A stretch of DNA of 64,000 bases. It comes from Arenibacter algicola (GTDB lineage Bacteria > Bacteroidota > Bacteroidia > Flavobacteriales > Flavobacteriaceae). Position 1 is the first letter of the stretch. Each line of letters opens with the position of its first letter. The stretch lies in assembly GCF_018860365.1 (NCBI RefSeq), contig NZ_JAHKPO010000023.1, positions 1 through 64,000 of the forward strand, written 5' to 3'. Position numbers and translations under genes: made by a program. The notes under the pieces are model-generated. The model was not told the origin of the DNA, did no database searches, and saw only the letters and a program-made list of their open reading frames with translations. Positions 35,426-44,430 of the stretch are shown here, one piece after another.

Positions 35426-37054
35426 TTACCATCCTGGATTTTGGGAAAGGTTGGAGTTAATGAGACGCTCGTCCCTAGGTATAGGCCACAAGTAATGTTT
35501 GTTCGGATCAAATGTTCTAAAGTTGGCCCTGATATATCCCCCATCGGGAGAGGCTGGTGCAAATTTTGCCCCATGTGCCCATCCGTTAAGTACATCTTCC
35601 GCTATGTGCCATCGGCGGATATCAAAAATCCGAAGGCCTTCCATAGCCAACTCTACCCGACGTTCATTTCGTATGATCTGTCTTAAGCTTACTTGGTTCA
35701 AAGAACCATTAAAATTAAGCGCAGGGGCATCTGTAAATCCAGCTCGTTGCCTTAAGGCTTTTATGGTCTTATCCCAAATAGTGGCATCCATTTCACCAAG
35801 TTCGTTTTTTGCCTCTGCATACATCAAGAGAATATCGGCATAACGAAAAAGTATTAAGTTAAGTCCCGAAGCCAAGGCGGTCCTATGTGTAGGGTCAAAA
35901 TATTTACGAGTGTAATACCCAGTAGGGGTAGAGGAAGATCCTGGGGCATACTCGTCCACGGGATTGTCTGGCGAAGATCCGGGTTCAATATATATGGTAC
36001 GTGAACTCCCTCCAGCTTCCTTCCAATCATATCCATGGTACACAATAGTGCTTGTTAATCTTGGGTCCCTATTGAAATATGGCTCAACTTCATTATAGGT
36101 AGAACCAGTTTCGTTGATTGCTTTTCCATTCAACATTATATAGCTGTCTACCAGTTCCTGGGTAGGTGCCAAGGCGTTCAATCTTGCGCCCGCAGATAAA
36201 GGGGCCATATCAAAAAAGTCGCCCCACATTCTAAATTCGGGGACATATTGTAGACTTAGGATATCTTCTGAATTGTATTCGTTCTCGGGAAGGAACAGTC
36301 CTTCATAAGAAGGGTAAAGGGCATATGCTCCATTGGCATCGGTATTTATTAAACTTTCGCAGGCAGATACAACCTCTTGCCAGTGGCCTTCGAATAAATG
36401 GGCTCTTGCCTTTAATGCGATGGCTGCACCATTGGTTATTTTTCCTCTCTCTTGCACGCTATACTCCGCTTTGGTGGGAAGGATGGCCACTATTTCTTCC
36501 AGTTCGTCCAACACAAACTTCAGCACTTCTGCACGGGGAGTTCGCCTCAAGGTCTGTGCTTCTTCAAGGGATAGGTCTACCGATACCAAGGGAATATCTC
36601 CGAACCATGTCATTAATTGAAAATGCTGAAAGGCCCTTATAAATCGGGCTTCCGCTTTCATCCTATTTCGTTTGGCATCATCCATATCTTCTACACGATC
36701 AATGTTTTCGAGTAGGAGATTACAAGACTTGATGCCGGCATATCTATCGTCCCATTCTTCTTGCAGCCTGGTTAATGAAGGGTCATAAATACCTGCTGCC
36801 AAGGAAGCGGCCCCAGCGGTATCCCCACGTCCGTTATAGGCGTTGTCTGAAATGCCCTCGTTATAAAAGAAATAAGTGCTATTATGCATTTGAGAGTATG
36901 CCGTATTCAAAACGGTCTGCGCTTTACTGGAACTGGTCCAGTAGTTGAGGTCGGTAAATTGGTTTTCAGGGGCCAATTCCAATTCTTCGCAACTTACGAG
37001 CAATATGATAAGGCCAAAAAACCTGCTGAATATATGTATATATTTATTTCTCAT
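35426..37054 (-). CDS. SusD/RagB-family lipoprotein (PUL 3)
   Basis: 542 aa, lipobox LVSC with Cys22. Family features: LELAPENQFTDLNYWTSS after the signal, RFIRAFQHFQLMTWFGDIPLV in the core, RNERRVELAMEGLRIFDIRRW near the C-terminus, and HYLWPIPRDERLINSNLSQN with final PGW. It sits 10 nt after susC and is certainly co-transcribed. Binds the oligosaccharide for the STN-type SusC next to it. Confidence 0.95.
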   Translation of the reverse strand: MRNKYIHIFSRFFGLIILLVSCEELELAPENQFTDLNYWTSSSKAQTVLNTAYSQMHNSTYFFYNEGISDNAYNGRGDTAGAASLAAGIYDPSLTRLQEEWDDRYAGIKSCNLLLENIDRVEDMDDAKRNRMKAEARFIRAFQHFQLMTWFGDIPLVSVDLSLEEAQTLRRTPRAEVLKFVLDELEEIVAILPTKAEYSVQERGKITNGAAIALKARAHLFEGHWQEVVSACESLINTDANGAYALYPSYEGLFLPENEYNSEDILSLQYVPEFRMWGDFFDMAPLSAGARLNALAPTQELVDSYIMLNGKAINETGSTYNEVEPYFNRDPRLTSTIVYHGYDWKEAGGSSRTIYIEPGSSPDNPVDEYAPGSSSTPTGYYTRKYFDPTHRTALASGLNLILFRYADILLMYAEAKNELGEMDATIWDKTIKALRQRAGFTDAPALNFNGSLNQVSLRQIIRNERRVELAMEGLRIFDIRRWHIAEDVLNGWAHGAKFAPASPDGGYIRANFRTFDPNKHYLWPIPRDERLINSNLSQNPGW

Positions 37055-37064
37055 TTCTATAAAA

Positions 37065-40000
37065 TTAAAAAGTGATGTCTATACCTAGTCCGTAGTAGGC
37101 TAGGGTAGGATAGGCCCTTCCACTATTGGCTCCGGATGGCCCCAGGTTGCTATTGAACTCCGAAAGTTCGGGATCTACGAATTTGATATTGGAAAGCGTT
37201 AGTAAATTTTGCCCGGACACATAAAATCGATATCCCTTCATCCCTAAATTCTCCGCAACCTTTTGAGGCAAGGAGTATCCGATCTGAACGTTTTTTAACC
37301 TTAGGTAGGCCCCGTCGTACAGATACATATCTGATCCCCTTCTAAAATTATTGGTATTGGATTGGGATCCTGCATTCGCCAAACGCGGATATTTTGCATC
37401 GGTATTTTGTGGAGTCCAATAATCCAATTGGTGGACGTACATTGTTGCCCCGTAATTAAAGTGGAAGGGTTCTACCAATTCTCCACGTACCATCATGGTC
37501 CTTTTTCCCACTCCTTGGAGGAATAGACTAAAATCTATATTGTTTACGCTTAAATTGTAGGTTAACCCATAGGTGTAACGGGGAAAAGGATTACCAAATA
37601 TGAACTTGTCGTCATCGTTAATTACGCCATCCTGGTTGAGGTCTACATAACGATTGTCTCCTGGCACAACCGAAAGCCCTTCAGGAACGGCGGCGCCTTC
37701 AATCTCTTCCATGCTTTGAAAAATACCATCTCTTTTTAATCCTACGTACGAGTTGTAAGGTTGTCCTTCGCGCAATAGCAGTTGCAGCTCTTCCACGCCA
37801 TTAAGCCTTTCTTCCCCCTGAAAATCCAGTACCTTGTTTTGGGTATCGCCTAGGGAGACATTTATGCGGTGTTTAAATTGTTCACCATAATGTTTGTAGG
37901 TGGCACTTATTTCCCATCCTCGGTTGCCCACTTTTCCGGCATTAAAATCGGGCAGATTGGTGCCATATACACCTGGTACGGCAGGGGGAACCAAAATATC
38001 GGAAGTAACCTTGTCAAAATAATCCAAGGAGAGGGTCAATTTATTTTCGAATAAATCCATATCGGCGCCTATGTTTAAAGTAGCGGCCCTTTCCCATTGT
38101 ATATCGGGATTAGCAAAATTGTATCCAGTACCACTAACTCCAGAATTGTTAAATCCGTAGGCGTTCTGAAAAGTAAAATAGGTAGTCTGATATTGATAAT
38201 TACCTACGTTTTGGTTTCCAAGAATTCCGTAGGAGGCCCTTAGTTTTAGGCTCCCCATGTTCTCTTTGAAATTCTGCATGAATTGTTCGTCAGAAACCCT
38301 ATACCCTAGGGAAACGGAAGGAAAGAACCCCCATCGCAGGCCTTTTTTAAATTTCGACGAGCCGTCATACCTAAGGCTGGCCTCTAAAAAGTACTTTTCG
38401 TCAAAATTGTAGGAAGCCCTTCCAAAGACGGAGTTTAAACTATTTTTAGAAGAACTTTGGTTGGAGTTATAGGAATTGTCATCGATCTCTGTATCCGTAA
38501 TAGGCGTTCCCAAATCCGGGTCGGTAAAACGTTTAAACAGGCCAATTCCCCTATCCTGATGGTTCTCGTTGGAAACACCGGCCAAGAAATCCAGATAATG
38601 TCGATCGTTAACGGTCTTGGAATATTCCAGCATTAACTGAGTATTTAGGTCCAAACTTTTTCTTTGTTCATCGTTGGTATTTCTATTGGCCCCATAGACT
38701 CCTTTTGGGGAAAAATCTACGCGTTTTGTTCTGGCAAAGAGTGTATTGGAATTCAAACGCCCCCCGAATACTCCCCTGACGATAAAATCGTCTGTTAGTT
38801 TGTACTCGGCGGAAAGGTTGCCAAAGACATCGTCGTTGTCATATTTTCTAAATCCGCCGGCGTCTAAGATCCCTAGAGAATTAAACTCTTGAAGCACGTC
38901 ATTGGTCAAATACTGGCCATTCTCGTCCACTTGTTTGTAGTATAAAGGAACTCGAAAGGCATCCACCATTAAGGTGCTGGTGCTCGATGAATGATCACTG
39001 ATCTTTTGTTTGGAGTAGGCTAGGTTCGAAATAAATTTGAACCGCCCGTATTCGTTGGTAAGGTTAATCCTGTAGTTGTACCGTTCCATACCCTTTGGCG
39101 GCCCTACGAAATTACTTGATTGGTTTACATATCCGATCGAAACCATATAGGTAGAGTTTTCATTTCCACCGGAGACTGAAAGATTGTGGTTTTGTTGGAG
39201 GGCGTCTTTAACTATTTCTTCGGCAAACCATTCTTCGTCTCCATTTTTTCTGAATTGTTGAATTTGTTCCGAGGTAAATATGGCCGAGGTAGCATCCGAA
39301 TTGAACGCCGCCTCATTTCTTAGAATTGCATTTTCATACCCTGCTACGGGTTGGGTGAAGAAATTTGGGGAGTTGTATCCTACCAAGCCGTTGTATTGCA
39401 GGGTTATGGCACTATTTTTTCTCCCTTTTTTTGTTGTAATCAATATTACGCCGTTACTGGCTCTGGATCCATAGATGGCGGCACTTCCTGCATCTTTCAA
39501 TACGGACACGCTTTCGATATCGGTAGGGTTCAAAGTGTTTATATCACCCCCTACAATACCGTCTATAACAATTAATGGGCTGTTGTTTCCCAGGGTGCTT
39601 ATACCACGTATGTTCATGTTCAAGGCAGCACCAGGTTCAGAGTTGCGCTGTTGTATAGTTAAACTAGGTGATTGCCCTTGAAGAGCTTGGGTGGTATTTA
39701 CCGAAGAACGGCCCTCAAAGGCATTTTCTCCTATTTGATCTACGGCACTTACCACGCGCGATTTTCTCTGGGTGCCATAACCAACGACCACGACTTCGTC
39801 CAAATCTGCAGTATTTTCTTGAAGTACAATATTTATAATTGTTTGGCCCTTAACTTCAACTTCTTTAGGCGAAAAACCTATGTAGGAGATTACCAAAGTG
39901 GCGTTTCCATCTCTAAGGTCGATGGTAAAATTCCCATCAAAATCTGCCGTTACTCCATTAGTTGTTCCTTTTTCAACAATATTGGCCCCTGGTAAGGGTT

Positions 40001-40448
40001 GATTGTTTGCATCCTTTATGGAACCGGTAACTTGAATAACCTGTTTCTTGGTGTTATCGGTTGTTTTGGAATTTACTCCTATAGCGTTCTCTTCATTCAA
40101 AAAGACTTCGGTATCAATTACCTGAAATGATGTTTTAGGTTTTGCACCATTGAACATTTGATCAAGTACCTCGTAAATGGAAGCATCTTTTATTTTTAAG
40201 GATACTCTACGTTGTAAATCAACAAATTTTGTATTATAAACAAATGTATAATTTGAAGTTAGCTCAATTTTATTGATTACATTATCTATGGTCATGTTCT
40301 CGACCTCCAAAGAGAGTGATTGGGAATATCCCGAATTTGCAAACATGCCTATAAAGGATACAAATGTTAGGAGGAAAGTTAATTTCATTTTTAAATCAAT
40401 TTTGACAAAAGGCAGGTAACTACCTTTCCCATCATGAAGTTTTTTCAT
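37065..40448 (-). CDS. STN-domain SusC TonB-dependent transducer (PUL 3)
   Basis: 1127 aa. The long start is kept because a basic 20-residue leader ending IDLKMKLTFLL is usual for this class. After the signal peptide comes an STN domain (LSLEVENMTIDNVINKIELT to IYEVLDQMF, about 45-105), which contacts FecR-type anti-sigma factors; then a carboxypeptidase-D regulatory-like domain, the SusC box LDEVVVVGYGTQRKSRV, plug and barrel. So it both imports glycan and signals to the FecR/ECF pair encoded upstream. It lies 169 nt downstream of fecR. Confidence 0.95.
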   Translation of the reverse strand: MKKLHDGKGSYLPFVKIDLKMKLTFLLTFVSFIGMFANSGYSQSLSLEVENMTIDNVINKIELTSNYTFVYNTKFVDLQRRVSLKIKDASIYEVLDQMFNGAKPKTSFQVIDTEVFLNEENAIGVNSKTTDNTKKQVIQVTGSIKDANNQPLPGANIVEKGTTNGVTADFDGNFTIDLRDGNATLVISYIGFSPKEVEVKGQTIINIVLQENTADLDEVVVVGYGTQRKSRVVSAVDQIGENAFEGRSSVNTTQALQGQSPSLTIQQRNSEPGAALNMNIRGISTLGNNSPLIVIDGIVGGDINTLNPTDIESVSVLKDAGSAAIYGSRASNGVILITTKKGRKNSAITLQYNGLVGYNSPNFFTQPVAGYENAILRNEAAFNSDATSAIFTSEQIQQFRKNGDEEWFAEEIVKDALQQNHNLSVSGGNENSTYMVSIGYVNQSSNFVGPPKGMERYNYRINLTNEYGRFKFISNLAYSKQKISDHSSSTSTLMVDAFRVPLYYKQVDENGQYLTNDVLQEFNSLGILDAGGFRKYDNDDVFGNLSAEYKLTDDFIVRGVFGGRLNSNTLFARTKRVDFSPKGVYGANRNTNDEQRKSLDLNTQLMLEYSKTVNDRHYLDFLAGVSNENHQDRGIGLFKRFTDPDLGTPITDTEIDDNSYNSNQSSSKNSLNSVFGRASYNFDEKYFLEASLRYDGSSKFKKGLRWGFFPSVSLGYRVSDEQFMQNFKENMGSLKLRASYGILGNQNVGNYQYQTTYFTFQNAYGFNNSGVSGTGYNFANPDIQWERAATLNIGADMDLFENKLTLSLDYFDKVTSDILVPPAVPGVYGTNLPDFNAGKVGNRGWEISATYKHYGEQFKHRINVSLGDTQNKVLDFQGEERLNGVEELQLLLREGQPYNSYVGLKRDGIFQSMEEIEGAAVPEGLSVVPGDNRYVDLNQDGVINDDDKFIFGNPFPRYTYGLTYNLSVNNIDFSLFLQGVGKRTMMVRGELVEPFHFNYGATMYVHQLDYWTPQNTDAKYPRLANAGSQSNTNNFRRGSDMYLYDGAYLRLKNVQIGYSLPQKVAENLGMKGYRFYVSGQNLLTLSNIKFVDPELSEFNSNLGPSGANSGRAYPTLAYYGLGIDITF

Positions 40449-40503
40449 ATTTTTAATGTGTTAAAATAGTGAATGACTAATCTAGTTGGTTGATCACTTA
40501 TAA

Positions 40504-40538
40504 CTTCCGGGAGATGTTGGAGCATCTTCCGGTTTTTT
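40504..40538 (+). terminator. Hairpin with T-tract between FecR and SusC
   Basis: Stem CCGGGAGATG/CATCTTCCGG (40507-40516 and 40523-40532, one G-U pair) with a 6-nt loop and T6 at 40533-40538. The T-run is on the plus strand, though both neighbours are transcribed on minus, so it may block antisense read-through or act as an RNA structure in the FecR-SusC leader. Confidence 0.4.
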
Positions 40539-40617
40539 ATTCTTAAAAGAACAATTGAGTGATATTCTCTTCGCAAAATTTTAAATTGATTTTATTGCAT
40601 ATAGGTCGTTTTAAAGG

Positions 40618-41766
40618 TTAATTAATGTATACTGTACCATCCTTTATGGTATAGTCTATACCAAAGCTGTTCTTGAAGGATTTTAAAATACTTTGAATGG
40701 TTGCTCCATTTTTAAAAGTGGCGTTAAATACTTCGTCGTTAAGTTGATAATTTTTAATTATTATAGTTATATTAAAGTTTCGCTCTAGTTTCCGGGTAAT
40801 ATTTTTGAATGGCATATTTCTGAATACCAAATCACCATCCATCCACATGGTATATATAGAAGTATCCACTAATTTGGACGTTAAGGTTTCCAAATTTCTA
40901 TTAAGCGAACCTTTTGTGCCTGGTTTTATCAACAAACCTTCCTTTAAAGATTTATTATTCATATACATGCCCACTGACCCTTCGACCAAAACAACATCCG
41001 TAGTCAAATCTTCAGGATAGGCAGATACATTGAACTCGGTCCCCAATACTTCAATATTTAAACTATCGGCATTAACAATGAATGGATGTTCCTTATCAGG
41101 ATATACCTCAAAAAATGCTTCCCCACTTATAAATACTTCCCTATTATTATTCTGCAGAAATTTCACAGGATATCTTAAAGATGTCCCTGCATTTAAATGC
41201 ACATTTGTCCCATCGGACAATTGAACTTTAAAATGTTTTCCATGGGGCACAGTTAAAGTATTGTATACCAACTTTTCCATTTTGGTATTAATGTCATAAC
41301 GTAATTGTTTTCCATTTTGATTTCCGATTATATTGCCCTTTGCATCCACTATTTTAGAGTTTCCATCTTCATGGAGCACCTCAATATTTCCATTTTCCAG
41401 TTGCAGGGTAATGCTATTCTCCGGTAAAATCATTTCTGGGCTTTTAGTAAAATGTCCATTTAAAAAAGTATATGCCATTCCTATAACCAGAGCTACTGCT
41501 GCGGCAAATTTCATTCTATAAAAAAAAGTATATCTTCTGTTGACACTTTTTTCCTTCTTAATTAAATCAAGTAATTCTTTTTTTGAATCTTCGGAATCGA
41601 ACAAATCCATAGTTAGGTCGATTAGGTAGTTAACTTTTACATATTTTTTAAACTTCGTATAATTCTTGGAGTTTTCGAGCCATAATTCCAGTTCATCCAA
41701 TTCTATACCCGAAGCTTGTTTGGTCACATATAGCGTTATTAATCTCTGTATTTTATTGGAAATCAT
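40618..41766 (-). CDS. FecR-family anti-sigma factor (PUL 3)
   Basis: 382 aa inner-membrane anti-sigma factor. The cytoplasmic N-terminal ~85 residues would bind the ECF sigma; one TM helix follows (FAAAVALVIGMAYTFL). The periplasmic FecR domain has VPHGKHFKVQLSDGTNVHLN, RYPVKF, REVFISGEAFFEV and IEVLGTEFNVSAY. The C-terminal DUF4974-like region (FKNITRKLERNFNITI to DGTVYIN) is what STN domains contact. Encoded between the STN-type SusC and the sigma gene, but divergent from the latter, which is uncommon. Confidence 0.93.
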   Translation of the reverse strand: MISNKIQRLITLYVTKQASGIELDELELWLENSKNYTKFKKYVKVNYLIDLTMDLFDSEDSKKELLDLIKKEKSVNRRYTFFYRMKFAAAVALVIGMAYTFLNGHFTKSPEMILPENSITLQLENGNIEVLHEDGNSKIVDAKGNIIGNQNGKQLRYDINTKMEKLVYNTLTVPHGKHFKVQLSDGTNVHLNAGTSLRYPVKFLQNNNREVFISGEAFFEVYPDKEHPFIVNADSLNIEVLGTEFNVSAYPEDLTTDVVLVEGSVGMYMNNKSLKEGLLIKPGTKGSLNRNLETLTSKLVDTSIYTMWMDGDLVFRNMPFKNITRKLERNFNITIIIKNYQLNDEVFNATFKNGATIQSILKSFKNSFGIDYTIKDGTVYIN

Positions 41767-41894
41767 TTTTGCCCATTTATAATACTATAACACAATAAAT
41801 TTTCAGAACCCTAACTTTTTGCTAACTTTTTTTTTATTTTGGCAATAATATATGGCCGATATTTCTAAATACACAAATCCATTATGTATATCCA
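41767..41894. promoter_or_regulatory. Divergent promoter region between fecR and ECF sigma genes
   Basis: Contains a 10-bp direct repeat CTAACTTTTT at 41811-41820 and 41822-41831, 11 bp apart, followed by a T-rich run. Both genes are read outward from here. The repeat could be an ECF-type promoter element or a regulator site; no exact -33/-7 pair is visible. Confidence 0.35.
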
Positions 41895-42476
41895 ATGACC
41901 AATACTGAACTAATACGTGGTATTAAAAGGGGAGATTCCAAAGCTTACTCCTTTTTAGTCGATAACTATCATAATATGCTCTGTTCTTATGCCTACGGGT
42001 TAATCAACGACAGGGCTTTAGCTAAAGATATTGTCCAAAACGTGTTTATCAACGTTTGGAGGATGCGGTTAAAGCTCAAAGATGACTTTGCTGTTAAAAG
42101 TTATTTGTACAGATCCGTTTATAACGAATTTGTCAATCAAAATAGAGGTATAAAATTTGTTGTTCCGCTGGATAAGAAAAATATCGATGCATTAACTGAA
42201 ATTGAGGAAGAAGAAGATGAAAATTCCTTGGAAAAACTAATAGCCATGGTAAGAAGAGAAATTGAAAGTCTCCCTCCAAAATGCAGACAAGTATTTTTAT
42301 TGAGCAAGCAAGATGGCCTTAATAATGTAGAAATTGCTGAATATTTAGATGTTTCCATAAAATCTGTTGAAGCACATATGACCAAGGCCTTCGCCATTCT
42401 GCGCAAAACCCTTGATGGTAAAATGAACGGAGTTTTCCTACTTCTTTTTGGAATGGATTTAAATAAGGAGGTCTAA
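41895..42476 (+). CDS. ECF-type RNA polymerase sigma factor (PUL 3)
   Basis: 193 aa. Region 2 is at about 10-85 (FLVDNYHNMLCSYAYGLINDRALAKDIVQNVFINVW) and region 4 at about 125-185 (IESLPPKCRQVFLLSKQDGLNNVEIAEYLDVSIKSVEAHM). It fits the Bacteroidota ECF group that pairs with FecR and STN-type SusC. Released from FecR when the glycan binds SusC, it should activate the PUL 3 operon. Here it is transcribed away from fecR and converges on the integrase gene 46 bp further on. Confidence 0.93.
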   Translation: MTNTELIRGIKRGDSKAYSFLVDNYHNMLCSYAYGLINDRALAKDIVQNVFINVWRMRLKLKDDFAVKSYLYRSVYNEFVNQNRGIKFVVPLDKKNIDALTEIEEEEDENSLEKLIAMVRREIESLPPKCRQVFLLSKQDGLNNVEIAEYLDVSIKSVEAHMTKAFAILRKTLDGKMNGVFLLLFGMDLNKEV

Positions 42477-42521
42477 ACTTTGAAAATAATACCCGGTAGA
42501 TAATTTAGAACGTGGAAATTA

Positions 42522-43730
42522 TTAGAGCAGCAATTCACTTGCCTTGTCCAAAACTGAGTTATCTAATTCTTTTAAATAAGCCTGTGTAACTGCCAAATTT
42601 TGATGCCCCATAGATTCACTGATAACATCGGTAGCAACTCCTTTTTGCTTTAAGCAGTTGGCATAACTATGTCGTGCAACGTAACTGCTCAAAGGTTTAT
42701 CTATTCCACAGATTTTTGCAATTTCTTTTAGTTCTTTATTGTAACGTTGAAGGGTTTTGTGCTTTCTATTTTCGAGTTGTAATGGGGTTAATTCATCCTT
42801 TAACAGAATGGGGAATACATATTTCGTTCCCAAGGAATTTTCTTGATAATAATCTAAAATTTCCCGAACAGGAGGTAATATCTTGATCATAAAATTTCCT
42901 TTGGTTTTCGAACGGGTATAGAAAATATTGTTGTCATCAATTGCCTTCCATTCCAGCTTCATCATGTCGGTAAAGTTCATTCCCCTTGTATAAAAGCTAA
43001 AGACAAAATAATTTTTGGTATTGGTGAAAGAAGGATATTTCCTCAAGTCAAGGTCAACTATTTTCTTGACTTGCTCTATAGTCAATGCCTTTTTAGGACT
43101 TTTACCCTTCAATTTGGAAACCTTATATGTTTTGAATGGGTAGAACTCTTCCTTAACAAGGTTGCGTTCAATTGCAAGGTTGTAAAGTGCTCTAATAGCT
43201 CTCATTTTTACACCAATTCCACCATCCGTACCTCCTCTAGACCTTAAAAAGACTTCAAATTTCTGCAGGAAAGCCGGAGTAACCTCCTTAAATGTCAGTT
43301 TTAGTGAATTATGAAATAATTTAACGATATGTCGGGCGTCTTTATTGACTTGAGCATTCCCTGTTCTTCCGGCCAAAAGCATTTCTTCTATTATTTCACC
43401 CCAAAACTCGAACACATTAGTCTTTATAGGATTGGATTCGATACGATATTTTTTTTCAATATCATCCAAGGTATAATCGTCCTTTTCTAACTCAAGTTCA
43501 CCAATAATTTTTAGTGCCCTATCTTGGAACTTATTTATCAAACGGTTGTTTTGTAGATAATTCTGATTTCGTTTGTTAAACTTACCTGCTTGGGAGTCCC
43601 ATTCAATTTCAGTGGCATTAAAAAGAGTTTTAAAATATTTTGTTTGGCGATCTTTGGTAATTCTGAGGCATATTGGAAACGCTCCAGTTGAGAGTTTCTT
43701 TTTCCGTAAAACTGTCTTGACATTTATCAT
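42522..43730 (-). CDS. Tyrosine recombinase (integrase) of genomic island
   Basis: 402 aa site-specific recombinase. The N-terminal arm-binding domain (VLRKKKLSTGAFPICLRITK) is of the Arm-DNA-bind type; a SAM-like core-binding domain is at about 110-205; the catalytic domain has Arg in FSFYTRGMNFTDMMKL, Lys in the following beta-hairpin, RHSYA, GHQ, and the nucleophile Tyr in VTQAYLKEL. All catalytic positions appear intact. Its 5' end faces a truncated tRNA-Met 150 bp away, so it probably catalysed integration into that tRNA gene. Directly repeated GGTACAACA words lie just upstream of the start. Confidence 0.93.
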   Translation of the reverse strand: MINVKTVLRKKKLSTGAFPICLRITKDRQTKYFKTLFNATEIEWDSQAGKFNKRNQNYLQNNRLINKFQDRALKIIGELELEKDDYTLDDIEKKYRIESNPIKTNVFEFWGEIIEEMLLAGRTGNAQVNKDARHIVKLFHNSLKLTFKEVTPAFLQKFEVFLRSRGGTDGGIGVKMRAIRALYNLAIERNLVKEEFYPFKTYKVSKLKGKSPKKALTIEQVKKIVDLDLRKYPSFTNTKNYFVFSFYTRGMNFTDMMKLEWKAIDDNNIFYTRSKTKGNFMIKILPPVREILDYYQENSLGTKYVFPILLKDELTPLQLENRKHKTLQRYNKELKEIAKICGIDKPLSSYVARHSYANCLKQKGVATDVISESMGHQNLAVTQAYLKELDNSVLDKASELLL

Positions 43731-43745
43731 TTAATTCTAAATTTG

Positions 43746-43765
43746 GGTACAACATAGGTACAACA
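43746..43765. repeat. Putative integrase arm-type binding sites
   Basis: GGTACAACA occurs at 43746-43754 and 43757-43765, 11 bp apart, between the integrase start and the tRNA fragment. Tandem short repeats here are where arm-type sites of tyrosine integrases usually sit. Confidence 0.5.
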
Positions 43766-43880
43766 AATAGCCCTTTAAAGGTAAAATAAATGCAATTTGC
43801 TACAAAATAAAAAATCATAAAATATTGATAATCAGACTATAAGAAAGTAAATGATATCTAATGAAGACAATATTAAGGTT

Positions 43881-43923
43881 CTCATAATCAGGTGGTCCCT
43901 GGTTCGAGCCCAGGTGGGACCAC
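43881..43923 (+). other. 3' half of a tRNA-Met(CAT) gene: attachment site of the island
   Basis: The sequence begins at the anticodon loop CTCATAA (anticodon CAT) and runs through the 3' anticodon arm, variable loop, T arm GGTTCGAGCC and acceptor strand GTGGGACCAC. The preceding bases do not form a 5' half, so this is not a complete tRNA. This is the expected scar of integration into a tRNA at the anticodon loop: the intact gene should lie at the other end of the island, to the left and probably outside the window. A rho-independent terminator follows directly. Confidence 0.85.
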
Positions 43924-43933
43924 ATCAAGCAGA

Positions 43934-43960
43934 AAACCCACGCCTATAGCGTGGGTTTTT
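43934..43960 (+). terminator. Intrinsic terminator after tRNA fragment
   Basis: Stem AAACCCACGC/GCGTGGGTTT (43934-43943 and 43949-43958) with loop CTATA and a following T-run. Probably the original terminator of the tRNA-Met gene. Confidence 0.8.
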
Positions 43961-44088
43961 CATTTCTTGGAAGAAAGCTGGGCTTGCCCGAGGTTTCGAC
44001 AGGAAATGAAAAAATGGTTCGCGTTAGCGAATAGTGGTTTTCTATTTGCAGTAGTGGGCATTACTGGTCCACGAGCACTGCGAGCTAA

Positions 44089-44104
44089 CCCAGGTGGGAC
44101 CACA
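44089..44104 (+). repeat. Second copy of the tRNA acceptor-end 16-mer
   Basis: CCCAGGTGGGACCACA at 43909-43924 is repeated exactly at 44089-44104, 180 bp downstream, without the rest of a tRNA. It could be the scar of an earlier integration or the remnant of a second tRNA. A hairpin TTCGC-GTTA-GCGAA lies between the copies. Confidence 0.6.
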
Positions 44105-44114
44105 AAGTGGTGAC

Positions 44115-44146
44115 AAAAAGTCCTAGTGAAAGCTAGGACTTTTTTT
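44115..44146 (+). terminator. Intrinsic terminator
   Basis: Stem AAAAAGTCCTAG/CTAGGACTTTTT (44115-44126 and 44133-44144) with a 6-nt loop and T7. It lies directly after the second tRNA-end repeat, as if it once served a second tRNA transcript. Confidence 0.75.
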
Positions 44147-44430
44147 GTGGAACAAATCGTAGGCAGAAGTTTATATATAATTATGTCATTATTTTAGAAT
44201 TTATCTTCCTTTTATATACTTCCACTATATCATTTTATCAATTAACACTACAATTCTCATTTTCCAAGGTTTTACCAATTAGTGGTTCATAGCTTAAAAT
44301 CCTTCTTTCATATAGCAAAATTCCATGCTAATCTATTTGGTTTGGGAACGGCCGTTTTTGCGGACATATTTGCAATTGCAGGAATGGGATAGTCCCAAAG
44401 TGCAATGATCTAGTTATCCAAGATTTGTTT
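44147..44430. other. Gene-free spacer
   Basis: AT-rich, no supportable gene or strong repeat. Holds the 5' flank of the outer-membrane protein gene; no exact TAnnTTTG box was found. Confidence 0.4.

Noticed and set aside
43892-44113. 73-codon plus-strand frame across the tRNA-Met fragment
   Set aside because: It is read through the tRNA 3' half and its terminator and has no family features; the tRNA/att explanation accounts for the sequence.
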